This document shows positions 9,901 to 18,610 of a DNA stretch of 64,000 nucleotides, in pieces; position 1 is the stretch's first letter, and each line of letters starts with the position of its first letter. Made by a program: the position numbers and the translations under genes. The stretch comes from an uncultured Chthonomonas sp. (GTDB taxonomy: Bacteria > Armatimonadota > Chthonomonadetes > Chthonomonadales > CAJBBX01). A model generated the notes under the pieces. It saw only the letters and a program-made list of their open reading frames with translations, was not told the origin of the DNA and did not search any database. The stretch lies in assembly GCA_903951425.1 (NCBI GenBank), contig CAJBBX010000174.1, positions 1 to 64,000 on the forward strand, given 5' to 3'.

Positions 9901-10846
9901 CGGAGTCCGGTTCGGCAGACGACGGCCAGGTGTAGTAGTCAAACGGCGGGAGGGGATCCTGAAACACCTTGAGCAGCGACTTCTCGGCTGCCCGTTCCAC
10001 GCGCGCCGCGGGCGAGAGTTGGATGTCGCCAAGACTGCAGGCTGACGACAGCTTGAGCTGGAAAATCCGCGCGGTGGTGGCTGTGAAAGTCTCGACCACC
10101 GGAGCCAGCGGCACGGGCCCAACATTGACCGCGAGGTTATACCGGGACACTGTGAACTGCTTCACTGTGCGGAAGCTCTTCCCATCGTCGGAGGCGAGCA
10201 ACTCCGCCGCGACGTTCACGGGTTCCACCAGATGCACCGTGATGCTCCGGGCTGTGAACGGCGTGGCCGCCTCGAAGCGGACGAGGGTCGGCGTGCGTGC
10301 CGTGATCGGCGCGAACGCACCTTCGCCAGCCGGCGCCTGGAACGCCAGCACGGCGATATCCTGGGCCTCGCCCGGCGGGGCCAGCATCTCGCCCTGGAAC
10401 CTCTGCGGCCCGCGCAGACGCAGTTCCGTCAGGGCGACATACCGCATCGCCTGACCGGGCTTCACCCACGGGCCGCCCGACTGGCTCCAGCCTGGTGAGT
10501 TGAACAGGCCGATGTCAACACCGAGGCGGCCACCTTCGCGTATGGCGTGTTCGATATGGCCCCACCAATCCTGGGTGAACGCCTTGGCACCGGCGCTCGC
10601 CGGGGTGCCGGCCTGCCCGCTGATGATGCCGATGTACCCTTCGCCGATGCCGACGCGCTTCATCGCCTCGAGGTCGCGCGTGATGCCTTCCCGCGTCACC
10701 TGGCCGTCCATCCAGTACCAGTAGCAGCGCGGCCTGGTGGACGCCGGCGGAGTGCGGAAACGGGCCTCCAGCTCGTCGCCCGCCACAGGCGATGTGGCCA
10801 GGGGCAAGGAACTGAGGGCGAGAAAGGCGATGGCAGCAAGTCTCAT
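6977..10846 (-). CDS. GH106 alpha-L-rhamnosidase (second copy) with two inserted DUF3395-like domains
   Basis: Second GH106 enzyme (1289 aa). The ATG at 10846 was chosen over a start 93 bases further upstream because it gives a clean signal peptide (MRLAAIAFLALSSLPLATSP) and sits 4 bp after the GH78 stop. GH106 signatures include FRTPPASTRPRCYWYWMDGQ, FNSPGWSQSGGPWV, DSYEMGPQNW and a C-terminal LQPSGLLGPVTL. It contains two copies of a small domain, at residues about 335-415 and 970-1050, each reading YGVPGD, RTRDV, VQ-LVD-G and DPAFGVVKTLT. The same domain type occurs once in the adjacent GH78. The stop overlaps the next GH106 start by 4 bp. Divergence from the first copy suggests distinct linkage specificity rather than simple redundancy. 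Confidence 0.87.
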   Translation of the reverse strand: MRLAAIAFLALSSLPLATSPVAGDELEARFRTPPASTRPRCYWYWMDGQVTREGITRDLEAMKRVGIGEGYIGIISGQAGTPASAGAKAFTQDWWGHIEHAIREGGRLGVDIGLFNSPGWSQSGGPWVKPGQAMRYVALTELRLRGPQRFQGEMLAPPGEAQDIAVLAFQAPAGEGAFAPITARTPTLVRFEAATPFTARSITVHLVEPVNVAAELLASDDGKSFRTVKQFTVSRYNLAVNVGPVPLAPVVETFTATTARIFQLKLSSACSLGDIQLSPAARVERAAEKSLLKVFQDPLPPFDYYTWPSSAEPDSAATMLQPGSVVDISQHVSRPSRERIVVQGASYGVPGDPTRTRDVRAVVQSLVDNGSSEFLVDRITQSGDPAFGVVKTLTIDYALDGRPLQAGGTDGEMVRLGGNATLTWDVPPGDWVVLRLAMSPTGTQNGPAPAEATGLEVDKMSRAALKAHFDAYLGGLLKRMPEAARKALKHVVADSYEMGPQNWTDGFAEDFRTRYGYHPLPWLPVLAGRIVSSADQSDRFLWDLRRLVADRVACDYVGGLRDLCHEHGLKMWLENYGHWGFPAEFLQYGGASDEIGGEFWVDGGLGSVELRDAASAAHTYGKPVVWAEAFTGGPAFRNAPGDLKARGDWALCEGINQFVLHVYIHQPWEDKAPGINAGFGTEFNRHNTWFEQSKTWIDYLRRCSVMLQAGQPVADVAYFISEDAPKMTGLCSPELPAGRDFDFINAEVIQKDLTVRNGVLTLPHGVTYRVLVLPSSATMRPPLLRRIRDLVKAGAAVVGRPPSRSPSLEGYPKCDDEVRQIARDVWGGGPPSPSGEHRLGKGRVIWGKSLDEVLAARGSRPDFASPVRLRFKHRRQGGTDIYFVANPDAAPVTTVATFRAGGRAPELWWPDSGRTERPALFHQTGDRLRLPLSLGPNASVFVVVRPGTVAFDPVAAVARNGRSVAPSSAARRSIAIESATYGVPGDASRTRDVRKKVQTLVDDGVFAFQVGRLAEGADPAFGVVKTLTVDFWIGGKALRASGQDPDTITLHASPAGSTARVCRDANGGISLEVAEPGRYEVKTAAGRKLRAQVPPMPMPMEIDGPWHVAFDRRWGSPEKVTFETLEDCSKRPEAGIRHYSGRATYRKTFELPVAWVGRAGSSLLLDLGDVRNLATVRVNGRELDTLWLAPWQVDITAAAKPGRNTLEIDVVNTWNNRLVGDAALPADKRLTFLTAQTVDSRASLQPSGLLGPVTLHMSQVVRLTSGPPAKRPAAASGSGITTRRGGSER

Positions 10847-10850
10847 TCGT

Positions 10851-13850
10851 TCATGGTCCGATCTGCGGAAGCGTGGAGTTGAAACGGTAGGTGCCGGAGC
10901 CGACCGCATACACGGCGGCGCCGTCTCGCATTGCCACATACCTCACGCCTTTGGCCTTGCCGGCGACGTCTCCACCTTCGGTCACGGCGCGCGCGTCCCT
11001 GGCCGGGACGTACACGGTGGCAGTTGTGTTGGCCGGGATGGTCACGTCCATCGTGAGCCTGTCGCCGTCGCGCTTCCAGTTGCTGACGATGCGGCCGTAA
11101 GACGAGTCGTGATGGCATCTCACCCATGCCAGGTCGCCGCCGACGGCAGGCTTGATGATCACCTGCCTGAAACCCGGCCCGGCCGGGCCGGGTCGGATGC
11201 CGGCAAGGCCCCGGTAGAGCCAGTTGTCGGCGGAGGCGAAGCAGGAGTGGATCTGTGACCAGAAGCCATTCCATTGCTCCCAGAGAGTGGTGGCTCCTTG
11301 CTCGACCATGTAGCCCCAACCGGGGTAGTCCTTCTTCCGGTACATCGACAGCACGAGATCGTCGCGACCTGCGTCGCTGAGGAACCGGAGCAGGAACATC
11401 GTCCCGAGCATGCCCGTGTCGAGGTGGCCCTTGTTCTTCCCCACGATGCACTTCACCAGGTTCGCCATCACCGCGGGCCGCTCGCCTTCCGGCACCACTC
11501 CGGTGAGCAGCGGCATGGCGTAGTAGATCTGTTCGTCGATCACGTAGCGTTGGTTGGCGGGGTCGTAGAACGCGGCATGCACAGCGGGGCGGATGGCTTC
11601 CACGCGGCGGCGGGCATGCTCGGCCTCGTCGGTACGCCCAAGCGCCGCGGCCATATGTTCCACCATCTGCCAGAGGTAGACGCGGTAGCAGTTGCAGAAC
11701 AGCTCGGCCATCTGGCTCGTGGGCCAGTTGTCGGTGTCCATCCCCCGACCCGGCGGCACCCAGTCGCCGAGGAAATCGATGCCGCCGCTCCAGTTTCGCA
11801 GCACCTCATTGGTGGAACGCGAGTCGAGGTACTCAGCGTATCGGCGGGCGGCGGCGATGTTGTCCTCAAGCACCCGAGGGTCGCCGTAATGGAGGTAGTG
11901 CTGCCACGGCAGCGCCGCGATCACGCCGGCCCAGGGCGGGCCCCCTCCGCCTGCGGTGAAGGGCGGCGCTATATTGGGCATCGCCCCGTCCCGGGGGCTC
12001 TGTGCCATCCGCCAGTCGCGCGCCCACTTCTCGTAGAAGCGGGAGGCGTCGAAGTTCATCATCATGCCTTCCAGGGAGACCTGGCCATCGCCGTAGCCCA
12101 TGCGCTCGCGGTGCGGGCAGTCCACCATGTAGCCTCCAAGGTTCAGGCAGCGCAGCGTCCAGCGGTTCGCCTGGTGAATCCGGTTGATCAGCGGATCCGA
12201 GCACTCGAAGGCGCCGGCGTCTGGCAGCGCGCTCTCGACCAGGAGCGCAGTCGCGTCCTCCTTGCGCGGCGCGGCGTCCAGCCCCTCGACCACGACATAT
12301 CGGAATCCGGCATAGTTGAACCTGTGACGGAACTCCTCGCCGGCGCCCCCCGCGGAGACGAACTCGCTGGTCTGGTGATACGTCTGGTAGAGGTTGTGGC
12401 CGCCACCGACGCGGGGAAACGAGACGCCGCTGCCGCCGACGGCGATGTTGCCGATGGGCGAGGTGTGGACGCCATCGGCAAACACGCGGTCGGCAAAGTG
12501 CATCCTAACCACCTGTCCGGGCCTCAGCCTCGCGAACCTCAGACGCAACCAGCCGGTGAGGTCGGTGCCGAAGTCGATCTCATAGCGCCCGTCGCCCAGC
12601 GCGGCGACACTCCGCGCTGGAATGCGCGCGCCGATGCGGTTGAGAGGGGCGATCTGGTTTGCTGGCGCCCCCTGCGGTGCAGGCGACTCCACAGCGTTCG
12701 CCCACGAGCTGGTGTCGAGGCCCGGCCGACACCAGCCGGCAACGTGGGCGGCGGCGTCGACGCGTTCGCCGCCGAAGTCGTTCCACGCCCAGTTGCCGAT
12801 GTGGCTGTAGCCGCTCGGGCGGGTCTTCCACTGCGGGCCGGTGCCGAAGGTGACCTTCCCGCCCGCCACCACTGCGTCGAGTTCGGCGCGCACGGCAACA
12901 CCTTCGGCCCAGCCCTTCGCGGTCCACAGTCCCAGGCAGTTCCTCCCTGCCCTAAGCAGCCGCGCCACGTCGTAGGTGACGGTGAACGTGCCGGCGTCGG
13001 CCACCGAGACGGCAGGCGTGAGCACGTCGTCTCCGGCCTTTGCGCCGTTGACGTACAGCTCGAAGTAGGAATGGGAGTGCACCGTCACCAGCGCGGACTC
13101 AGGCTTCGCAGCCAGATCGAACTCGCCGCGGAACCATGGCGAGGGAAGGCCGACGGGGCCGTTGGGGATGTTCAGGCGGCCGAAGTCCTGCGCGCTCGAC
13201 ACTTCGGGCTTGCCGTGGCGGGCGTACTCCACCACCAGTTCCTTGACGACGTTCGGCGCGGGATCGCCGCCAAGATCATCGGGATGAACGTTGAAGGGGA
13301 TGCGGCGGTCGTCGAGCGCCTTCTTCAGAATGGGCGTGACGTCGACCGCGGTCCTGCCGTCGAGTGTGCGATACGTGGCACGCCGAATCAGGACGCCCTC
13401 GAGGTCGGTGCCGGGTGTGGACGGCGGCTCGCCGATCCAGCGGGCCGACCAGTCCTCGGGCCCTAGCTTGCCCATCGTCCACCACGCTGGGGCGCTCCAC
13501 GAGGAGCATTTGCCCGCGCCATCCCAGACCCGCACGCGCCAGTGGTAGGTATGTCCGGACCTGAGGGCCGGGCCGCCGTAGGCGACGGCGACCGAGCGGC
13601 CCGACGCCACCTTGCCGCTGTCCCAGATCCTGTCCGGCCCCGATGTCACCGCGACCTGGTACGCCGACTGCCGCCAGCCGCGCTCAGCGGAGCGGTTTAT
13701 CCAACTCAGGCGCGGTCGCGCCGCGTCCACGCCCAGAGGGCCCACCTGGGACTCGCAGCGCAGGCGCGTCGGTGTCGCCGCACTCGGGGACACTGCGAGA
13801 AGCAGCGGCACGGCGAGGAGAAAGTGCCATCCAAGACACTGCTGTCTCAC
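10851..13850 (-). CDS. GH78 alpha-L-rhamnosidase
   Basis: Inverting alpha-L-rhamnosidase of family GH78 (999 aa). The N-terminus has a signal peptide then the Ig-like domain typical of the family (RCESQVGPLGVDAARPRLSW). Further along is the GH78 signature DCPHRERMGYGDGQ, which holds an acidic catalytic-site segment, followed by an alpha/alpha barrel (WARDWRMAQ, ATTLWEQWNGF) and a C-terminal beta domain. A DUF3395-like small domain lies at residues about 153-227. I chose the GTG at 13850, not the TTG at 13862: it overlaps the preceding stop as GTGA and follows a GGGGGA ribosome site. The enzyme is expected to remove terminal alpha-L-rhamnose exported or periplasmically, complementing the two GH106 enzymes encoded immediately downstream. 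Confidence 0.9.
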   Translation of the reverse strand: MRQQCLGWHFLLAVPLLLAVSPSAATPTRLRCESQVGPLGVDAARPRLSWINRSAERGWRQSAYQVAVTSGPDRIWDSGKVASGRSVAVAYGGPALRSGHTYHWRVRVWDGAGKCSSWSAPAWWTMGKLGPEDWSARWIGEPPSTPGTDLEGVLIRRATYRTLDGRTAVDVTPILKKALDDRRIPFNVHPDDLGGDPAPNVVKELVVEYARHGKPEVSSAQDFGRLNIPNGPVGLPSPWFRGEFDLAAKPESALVTVHSHSYFELYVNGAKAGDDVLTPAVSVADAGTFTVTYDVARLLRAGRNCLGLWTAKGWAEGVAVRAELDAVVAGGKVTFGTGPQWKTRPSGYSHIGNWAWNDFGGERVDAAAHVAGWCRPGLDTSSWANAVESPAPQGAPANQIAPLNRIGARIPARSVAALGDGRYEIDFGTDLTGWLRLRFARLRPGQVVRMHFADRVFADGVHTSPIGNIAVGGSGVSFPRVGGGHNLYQTYHQTSEFVSAGGAGEEFRHRFNYAGFRYVVVEGLDAAPRKEDATALLVESALPDAGAFECSDPLINRIHQANRWTLRCLNLGGYMVDCPHRERMGYGDGQVSLEGMMMNFDASRFYEKWARDWRMAQSPRDGAMPNIAPPFTAGGGGPPWAGVIAALPWQHYLHYGDPRVLEDNIAAARRYAEYLDSRSTNEVLRNWSGGIDFLGDWVPPGRGMDTDNWPTSQMAELFCNCYRVYLWQMVEHMAAALGRTDEAEHARRRVEAIRPAVHAAFYDPANQRYVIDEQIYYAMPLLTGVVPEGERPAVMANLVKCIVGKNKGHLDTGMLGTMFLLRFLSDAGRDDLVLSMYRKKDYPGWGYMVEQGATTLWEQWNGFWSQIHSCFASADNWLYRGLAGIRPGPAGPGFRQVIIKPAVGGDLAWVRCHHDSSYGRIVSNWKRDGDRLTMDVTIPANTTATVYVPARDARAVTEGGDVAGKAKGVRYVAMRDGAAVYAVGSGTYRFNSTLPQIGP

Positions 13851-16129
13851 GTTGTCCCCCAACTCGCCGGCTCGCGGGCGCCGGCGAGACCCGCGTCCTG
13901 TGACTCACGGAGGGCGTATGACTGCCCGGCCACGGTCGGGAACTGCCAGGCCCGGTCACCGCAGACGACCCGGCAGGGCAGGCCGGATCTGGACCTGATC
14001 ACCGTACGGGACATCCGACCGTTCGCCCACTCCATATCCACTTCGAACCCTCCCCTGGCGCAGAGACCGGTGACCTTGCCGGCCGGCCACGCGGCCGGCA
14101 GCGCCGGCAGCAGGTGGATACCGCCCGCATGGCTCTGCAGAAGCATCTCGCAGAAGCCCGCCGTGGCGCCGAGGTTGCCGTCGATCTGGAACGGTGGGTG
14201 GGCGTCGAACAGGTTCGGATAGACGCCGGCGCCGCTCTCGCCGTAGATGGTCCGTGTCTCCCTGACAACGTTGAGCAGGCTGCGGAGCATGGTGTAGGCG
14301 TGATCCCCGTCCCATAGCCTCGCCCAGAAGTTCATCTTCCAGGCTCTGCTCCAACCGGTGCTCTTGTCGCCGCGGGCCTTCAGGGAGACCTGGGCCGCCT
14401 CGGCCAGGTCGGGCGTCTCGGCCCGGGTGATCTGGCGTCCCGGGTGCAGGGCGAAGAGATGCGAGACATGGCGATGGTCGTCCTTGGGATCGTCCTTGTC
14501 GACTTCCCACTCCTGGAGTTGCCCCCAGCATCCGATCTTGGGTTTCAGCAGCCTCTCGCGAAGGCCGGCAATGTAGTCGCGAAACTCCCCGTCATCGCCC
14601 AGCACATCGGCGGCCTCGATCGTGTTGGCGAACAGATCGTAGATGATCTCCTGATCGTATGTGACGCCCTCTTCCGGCTCGTACTTGTACTGCTCGGGCG
14701 ACCAGCCGTCGGGGGTGACGAGCGTGCCGTCGGGCCGCTGCGTAAGGCGATCGACCCAGAACTGACACACCTCCTTGAGGACGGGGTAGGCGGTCGTCCG
14801 GAGGTAGTCTGCATCGCGGCCGAAGGCGAAGTGCTCCCACAGGTGCTGCGCGTACCACGCGCTCCCCGGCGGATTCCACTTCCAGGCCGATACGCCGCAG
14901 GCGTTGTTCATGGTCTGGACCGTCCAACCCGTGACCTCGCCGTACTTCCTCTGCGTGTTCCTCGCGCTCACCTCGCGAACGCTCATCACGTAGTCGATGA
15001 ACGGCCGGTGGCACTCGGCTAGATTGGCCGGTTCGGCCGGCCAGTAGTTCATCTCAATGTTGATGTTTGAATGGTAGTCGCCGCACCACACGGGCTCGTT
15101 GCTGTCGTTCCAGACGCCCTGCAGGTTGGCCGGCAGTGACCCTGGGCGCGAACAACTGGTGAGCAGGTAGCGGCCGTACTGACAGAACAGGGCCTCCAGC
15201 TCTGGGTCCGTCGACGCCTCTCGAGCGTAGGCTTCCAGACGAGCCAACGTGGTCTGTTTGCTCAGGTTAGGCTCCGTGCTGCCAAGGTCGATCGAGAAGC
15301 GGCCGAACAGGTGCCGGTAGTCCTCCATGTGCCGCGCCAGCAGCGTCCTGACGCTCTGTTCGGCGGCCGAGTCGACGCGCGCCGTCACGGCGGCGTGGGG
15401 ATGGGGGCCCAGCCACTCCGTGGCGTGGTCCTGGACGAAGCTCGTGCCGGCCCCCAAGATCAGGGTCAGATTGTCACACCCGTCGAAGGCCAGGCCGGCG
15501 CGAGGAACAGAGATGCTCCAGGGGTTCCCCACGAACGCGCCGTCATCGCTCGCCGCGACAGTACCGTTCCCGCTCAGCACGAGCAACTGGGCCTCATACT
15601 CGATCCCGTTGTCCAGCTTGCCGACCGAGCGGAGCCTGTTCCCGTAGGCGGCGATACGGGCGCCGTGCATATCCGCGAGGTGCACGCGCCCGGTGTGCGC
15701 GGCAGGCTTGTCCGCCGTCAGGTTAACCACGATGACCCCGTCCGTGTGGCTGGCTAAGGCGGTGCGTTCATAGTGCACGCCGTCGCATTCGTAGGTCACC
15801 CAATGGACGGCCCGATCGATGTCGAGTCCACGGCGGTAGTTGGTCACACGGGCGAAGTCGTGGCCGAGATGGATGAGGATGTCCCCGAACGCCTGATGAG
15901 CCCCCATGTCCTGCCCATCGTCATCGAGGCCCTCGACGGCCATACGGCTGCCACTCCAGAGGCTGATCTCGTTGAACTGGAGCCGCTCGACCGAGGTGCC
16001 GCCAAAGAGCATCGCGCCCATGGGGCCGTTGCCAATGGGTAGGGCTTCCGTCATCCACACGTCAGCCGGCCGGTCCGACCACAGGCGGAGTGCGCCCAGT
16101 GCCTCGTCCCGTGCAGCCCCTGACTTCAT
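13847..16129 (-). CDS. GH95 alpha-L-fucosidase / alpha-L-galactosidase
   Basis: Inverting GH95 enzyme of 760 aa, normal length. The N-terminal domain shows the family hallmark WMTEALPIGNGPMGAMLFGG and LQFNEISLWSG; the middle has the helical barrel segments LPANLQGVWND, NIEMNYWPAEPANLAECHRP and AWKMNFWARLWDGDHA; the end has FQIDGNLGATAGFCEMLLQS. No signal peptide is visible, unlike the other hydrolases of the operon, so it may act in the cytoplasm on imported oligosaccharides. A strong AAGGAGG precedes the ATG. Family GH95 includes both fucosidases and L-galactosidases; sequence reading alone does not separate them. It is the first hydrolase of the operon and overlaps GH78 by 4 bp. Confidence 0.88.
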   Translation of the reverse strand: MKSGAARDEALGALRLWSDRPADVWMTEALPIGNGPMGAMLFGGTSVERLQFNEISLWSGSRMAVEGLDDDGQDMGAHQAFGDILIHLGHDFARVTNYRRGLDIDRAVHWVTYECDGVHYERTALASHTDGVIVVNLTADKPAAHTGRVHLADMHGARIAAYGNRLRSVGKLDNGIEYEAQLLVLSGNGTVAASDDGAFVGNPWSISVPRAGLAFDGCDNLTLILGAGTSFVQDHATEWLGPHPHAAVTARVDSAAEQSVRTLLARHMEDYRHLFGRFSIDLGSTEPNLSKQTTLARLEAYAREASTDPELEALFCQYGRYLLTSCSRPGSLPANLQGVWNDSNEPVWCGDYHSNINIEMNYWPAEPANLAECHRPFIDYVMSVREVSARNTQRKYGEVTGWTVQTMNNACGVSAWKWNPPGSAWYAQHLWEHFAFGRDADYLRTTAYPVLKEVCQFWVDRLTQRPDGTLVTPDGWSPEQYKYEPEEGVTYDQEIIYDLFANTIEAADVLGDDGEFRDYIAGLRERLLKPKIGCWGQLQEWEVDKDDPKDDHRHVSHLFALHPGRQITRAETPDLAEAAQVSLKARGDKSTGWSRAWKMNFWARLWDGDHAYTMLRSLLNVVRETRTIYGESGAGVYPNLFDAHPPFQIDGNLGATAGFCEMLLQSHAGGIHLLPALPAAWPAGKVTGLCARGGFEVDMEWANGRMSRTVIRSRSGLPCRVVCGDRAWQFPTVAGQSYALRESQDAGLAGAREPASWGTT

Positions 16130-16232
16130 GTTCGCCTCCTTGCGCGCCGGACCGCCCCGGCCATCGCCAACCAGACGCAGGCGATGGCGCTGCGCCCAGG
16201 CGCCGCGTCTGTCGCTGTGGAGGACACCGTTC

Positions 16233-17189
16233 TCAACCCGGTGACCCCGAGCTGCGCGCCGCCGTCCCGGTACTCGCCTTCATCACAGGCGCGAGCTGCA
16301 CCATCAGTACGCCCACGAGGATCAGGACGCAGCCGACGATCGCGCGGCCCGTCAGGGCCTGATGGAGCACGAGGTATCCGGCGAGGGCGGCGAAGACTGC
16401 TTCGAGGCTCATGATGATCGAGGCGGGCGCCGGAGGACAGTGCTTCTGGCAGACCACCTGCAGCGTGAAGGCGATACCCACCGACATGAGCCCAGCATAG
16501 GCAACCGCGCCGGATGCCGCCCAGACCTGGCCCAGCGTGCATGACTCGAAGAGCAGGCCGCACAGCCCGCTCAAGACAGCACATACCGCGAACTGGATGC
16601 AGGCAATCTGGATCGGGTCCCCTCTGCCGGCCGCGTGGTCTATGACCAGGATCTGGCACGCCCACAACGCGGCGCACGCCAGAGTCAGCCAGTCGCCCTT
16701 CGAAACCACGAAGTCACCGGTAACGCTCAGCAGATAGAAGCCGATGAGACACATCAGGATGGGTGCCCATAGGCCCTTCGGCACCTTATGTCCCACGAAC
16801 CTGCCCAGGAGCGGGACAAAGAGGATGTAGAACCCAGTGATGAACCCGGAGTGGGCGCTCGAGGTGTACTGCAAGCCGATCTGTTGAAAGGCGGCGGCAC
16901 CAAATAGGAACAGCCCGGCGCACATACTGGCTGCCAAGGGCAGCTTGGTCGCCCGCTCCGCGGAGGCCAGGGCCCTCTTCCGCCAGATGATCGCCGGCAC
17001 AAGCGAGAACCAGCCAAGGGCGAAGCGCAACCCGTTGAACGTCATCGGGCCAAGGCCCTTCTGCATGCCGATCTGCTGGGCGACGAACGCGAACCCCCAG
17101 ATCATGGACACCAGCAAGAGGAGCAGTTCGTACTTGAGGGCTCCTGTGCCCCCGATCCTCGATTCGCCCGCGGTGCTCAACGTGCACAA
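16233..17189 (-). CDS. EamA/DMT-family transporter
   Basis: Inner-membrane drug/metabolite transporter superfamily protein with about ten hydrophobic helices in two EamA repeats. Diagnostic parts are MIWGFAFVAQQIGMQKGLGP in the first repeat and ASIIMSLEAVFAALAGYLVL in the second. The open frame starts at a TTG (17189); the true start could be a few codons later, just before KYELLLLL. It lies 103 bp upstream of the GH95 gene in the same direction and could be the first gene of the hydrolase operon, perhaps taking up or exporting a small product. The substrate cannot be predicted from sequence. Length of 318 aa is usual for the family. Confidence 0.82.
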   Translation of the reverse strand: MCTLSTAGESRIGGTGALKYELLLLLVSMIWGFAFVAQQIGMQKGLGPMTFNGLRFALGWFSLVPAIIWRKRALASAERATKLPLAASMCAGLFLFGAAAFQQIGLQYTSSAHSGFITGFYILFVPLLGRFVGHKVPKGLWAPILMCLIGFYLLSVTGDFVVSKGDWLTLACAALWACQILVIDHAAGRGDPIQIACIQFAVCAVLSGLCGLLFESCTLGQVWAASGAVAYAGLMSVGIAFTLQVVCQKHCPPAPASIIMSLEAVFAALAGYLVLHQALTGRAIVGCVLILVGVLMVQLAPVMKASTGTAARSSGSPG

Positions 17190-17359
17190 GACCTCTCGCG
17201 TCGGTCACATGGGACATGCTCTGCACCCCCATGCCCGGTATATGGGTGACACTCCACCTGCCGGACGCTGCGTTTCGGCCAACCCATTCCGGGTGGAACC
17301 CGTCCGCACGAGCCCGGCGCCATCGCACCTGTCGTATCACTCGCCAGGTGCACACCCGC

Positions 17360-18610
17360 TCACCTGAAGCGGAAACCAACTCGCCGATTCGCGATGTCCC
17401 AGACGTGAGCCTGAATGAAGAAGTAGATGCTGTTGCCGAGGTTCAGCCGGTTGGTCGGGGTCTCGGGGCCTTCGCCCCACGGGATGCCTGCTGTCCAGTC
17501 GCCCACGATCATACCGTTGGGAACGTAGCGCCCCTTGGGATCACGGATGGTCCACCGGTAGGACGAAGTCTGGCCCGAACTGCCCGTAAACGACACCTCG
17601 ACAGTGACACCGTCACCGGCCACTCGGCACTTATCCTTGCTGTACCAAGAGGGTCCGTTGTCGTTGAAGTACTGCTTGTAGGGTTCTTTCCTGTGTGGGT
17701 CGTCGTTCCCCAGCCGCAGTGTGAGGTCCGGCGCCCCCGTGTCGATGGTGGCTATCTGGTTGGGGACGACAATGTCGGGGATCCGCTTGCCGTTCACCTT
17801 GGGGAAACTGAGCCTCACCGTCCAGCCGGGGAGGTTGACAACCTGGAGCTCGATCTGGCCCGGAAACCACGGAGTGTAGTTGTGCCAATTGAGCTTGCCG
17901 GCCACCGAAGAGTCTATTCCGATCTTAAGATAGGCTCTGAAGGCATCCCAGTTGGCTGCCAACTCTCCCGTTTGGTTCTCACACACGATGCCGTAGACGA
18001 AGCCGCTCTTGCAGTACTTCCTGGCCAGCGCGTAAGTGAAGGCCTCCGGGCACGGGTAGGCGCCCATGATCGCGCTGTTCATCGGTGCATCCGCGTCCGC
18101 GGGCAAGTCACTTCCGTCTTCGTTCTCCATGGCGTAGAAGACATAGTCATCGACGACGTAGGTGGTCCTGCCGTCACGGCTGGTGATGCCGATCTGCCCC
18201 TTGACCTTGTCTGCCCTGGTCCCCCAGCAGTCCCTGACGCTCTCTTCCAGGACAGTGAGCTTGGACTTGTCGAGGCAGCCGTACGGGAGGCACAACTGCG
18301 AGCTGCCCGTATCGAAGTTTACTTCATAGGGGGCAGGGCCACGAATGGCGCTTCCGGTGAGTGAAGCGGTAAACATGTTCTTCCGGTGCTTGGCGTCCCG
18401 CAACGGGATCGCGTCGGAGGTGTCGATCACCAGGGCCCTCCTGCTCGTGGCGCCCTGCGCCGACTTCGCTGACCGCGCGGGTTGAACATCCTGACCCCAA
18501 GCTGCGTCGCGCTGTTCGGCCGCGTAGGCGACCGCCTGTGCACTTCCCGCGCCCATCATGCCGGGGATGGTGGCAGCAACCGCTGCCCATGCTGTCAGTG
18601 CAACGCGCAT
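17360..18610 (-). CDS. Secreted pepsin-like (A1-type) aspartic protease
   Basis: A 416-aa exported protein with the two-lobed arrangement of pepsin-family aspartic proteases. A signal peptide covers residues 1-26 (ending GSAQA). The first active-site motif is NFDTGSSQLCLP with Asp100, the second is ATIDTGAPDLTL with Asp290, 190 residues apart. The C-terminus reads LGNSIYFFIQAHVWDIANRR then VGF, matching the conserved pepsin end (LG, then a strand with V-D, then N-R-VGF). Six cysteines are present. Start chosen at the ATG at 18610, overlapping the upstream gene stop by one base (TGATG); a longer frame upstream lies inside that gene. Pepsin-type enzymes are uncommon in bacteria. Catalytic motifs are intact; activity itself is not shown. 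Confidence 0.75.
   Translation of the reverse strand: MRVALTAWAAVAATIPGMMGAGSAQAVAYAAEQRDAAWGQDVQPARSAKSAQGATSRRALVIDTSDAIPLRDAKHRKNMFTASLTGSAIRGPAPYEVNFDTGSSQLCLPYGCLDKSKLTVLEESVRDCWGTRADKVKGQIGITSRDGRTTYVVDDYVFYAMENEDGSDLPADADAPMNSAIMGAYPCPEAFTYALARKYCKSGFVYGIVCENQTGELAANWDAFRAYLKIGIDSSVAGKLNWHNYTPWFPGQIELQVVNLPGWTVRLSFPKVNGKRIPDIVVPNQIATIDTGAPDLTLRLGNDDPHRKEPYKQYFNDNGPSWYSKDKCRVAGDGVTVEVSFTGSSGQTSSYRWTIRDPKGRYVPNGMIVGDWTAGIPWGEGPETPTNRLNLGNSIYFFIQAHVWDIANRRVGFRFR

Noticed and set aside
11274..13466. 730-aa plus-strand open frame
   Set aside because: It lies entirely antisense to the GH78 gene, which has clear family motifs. High G+C keeps the opposite frame open.
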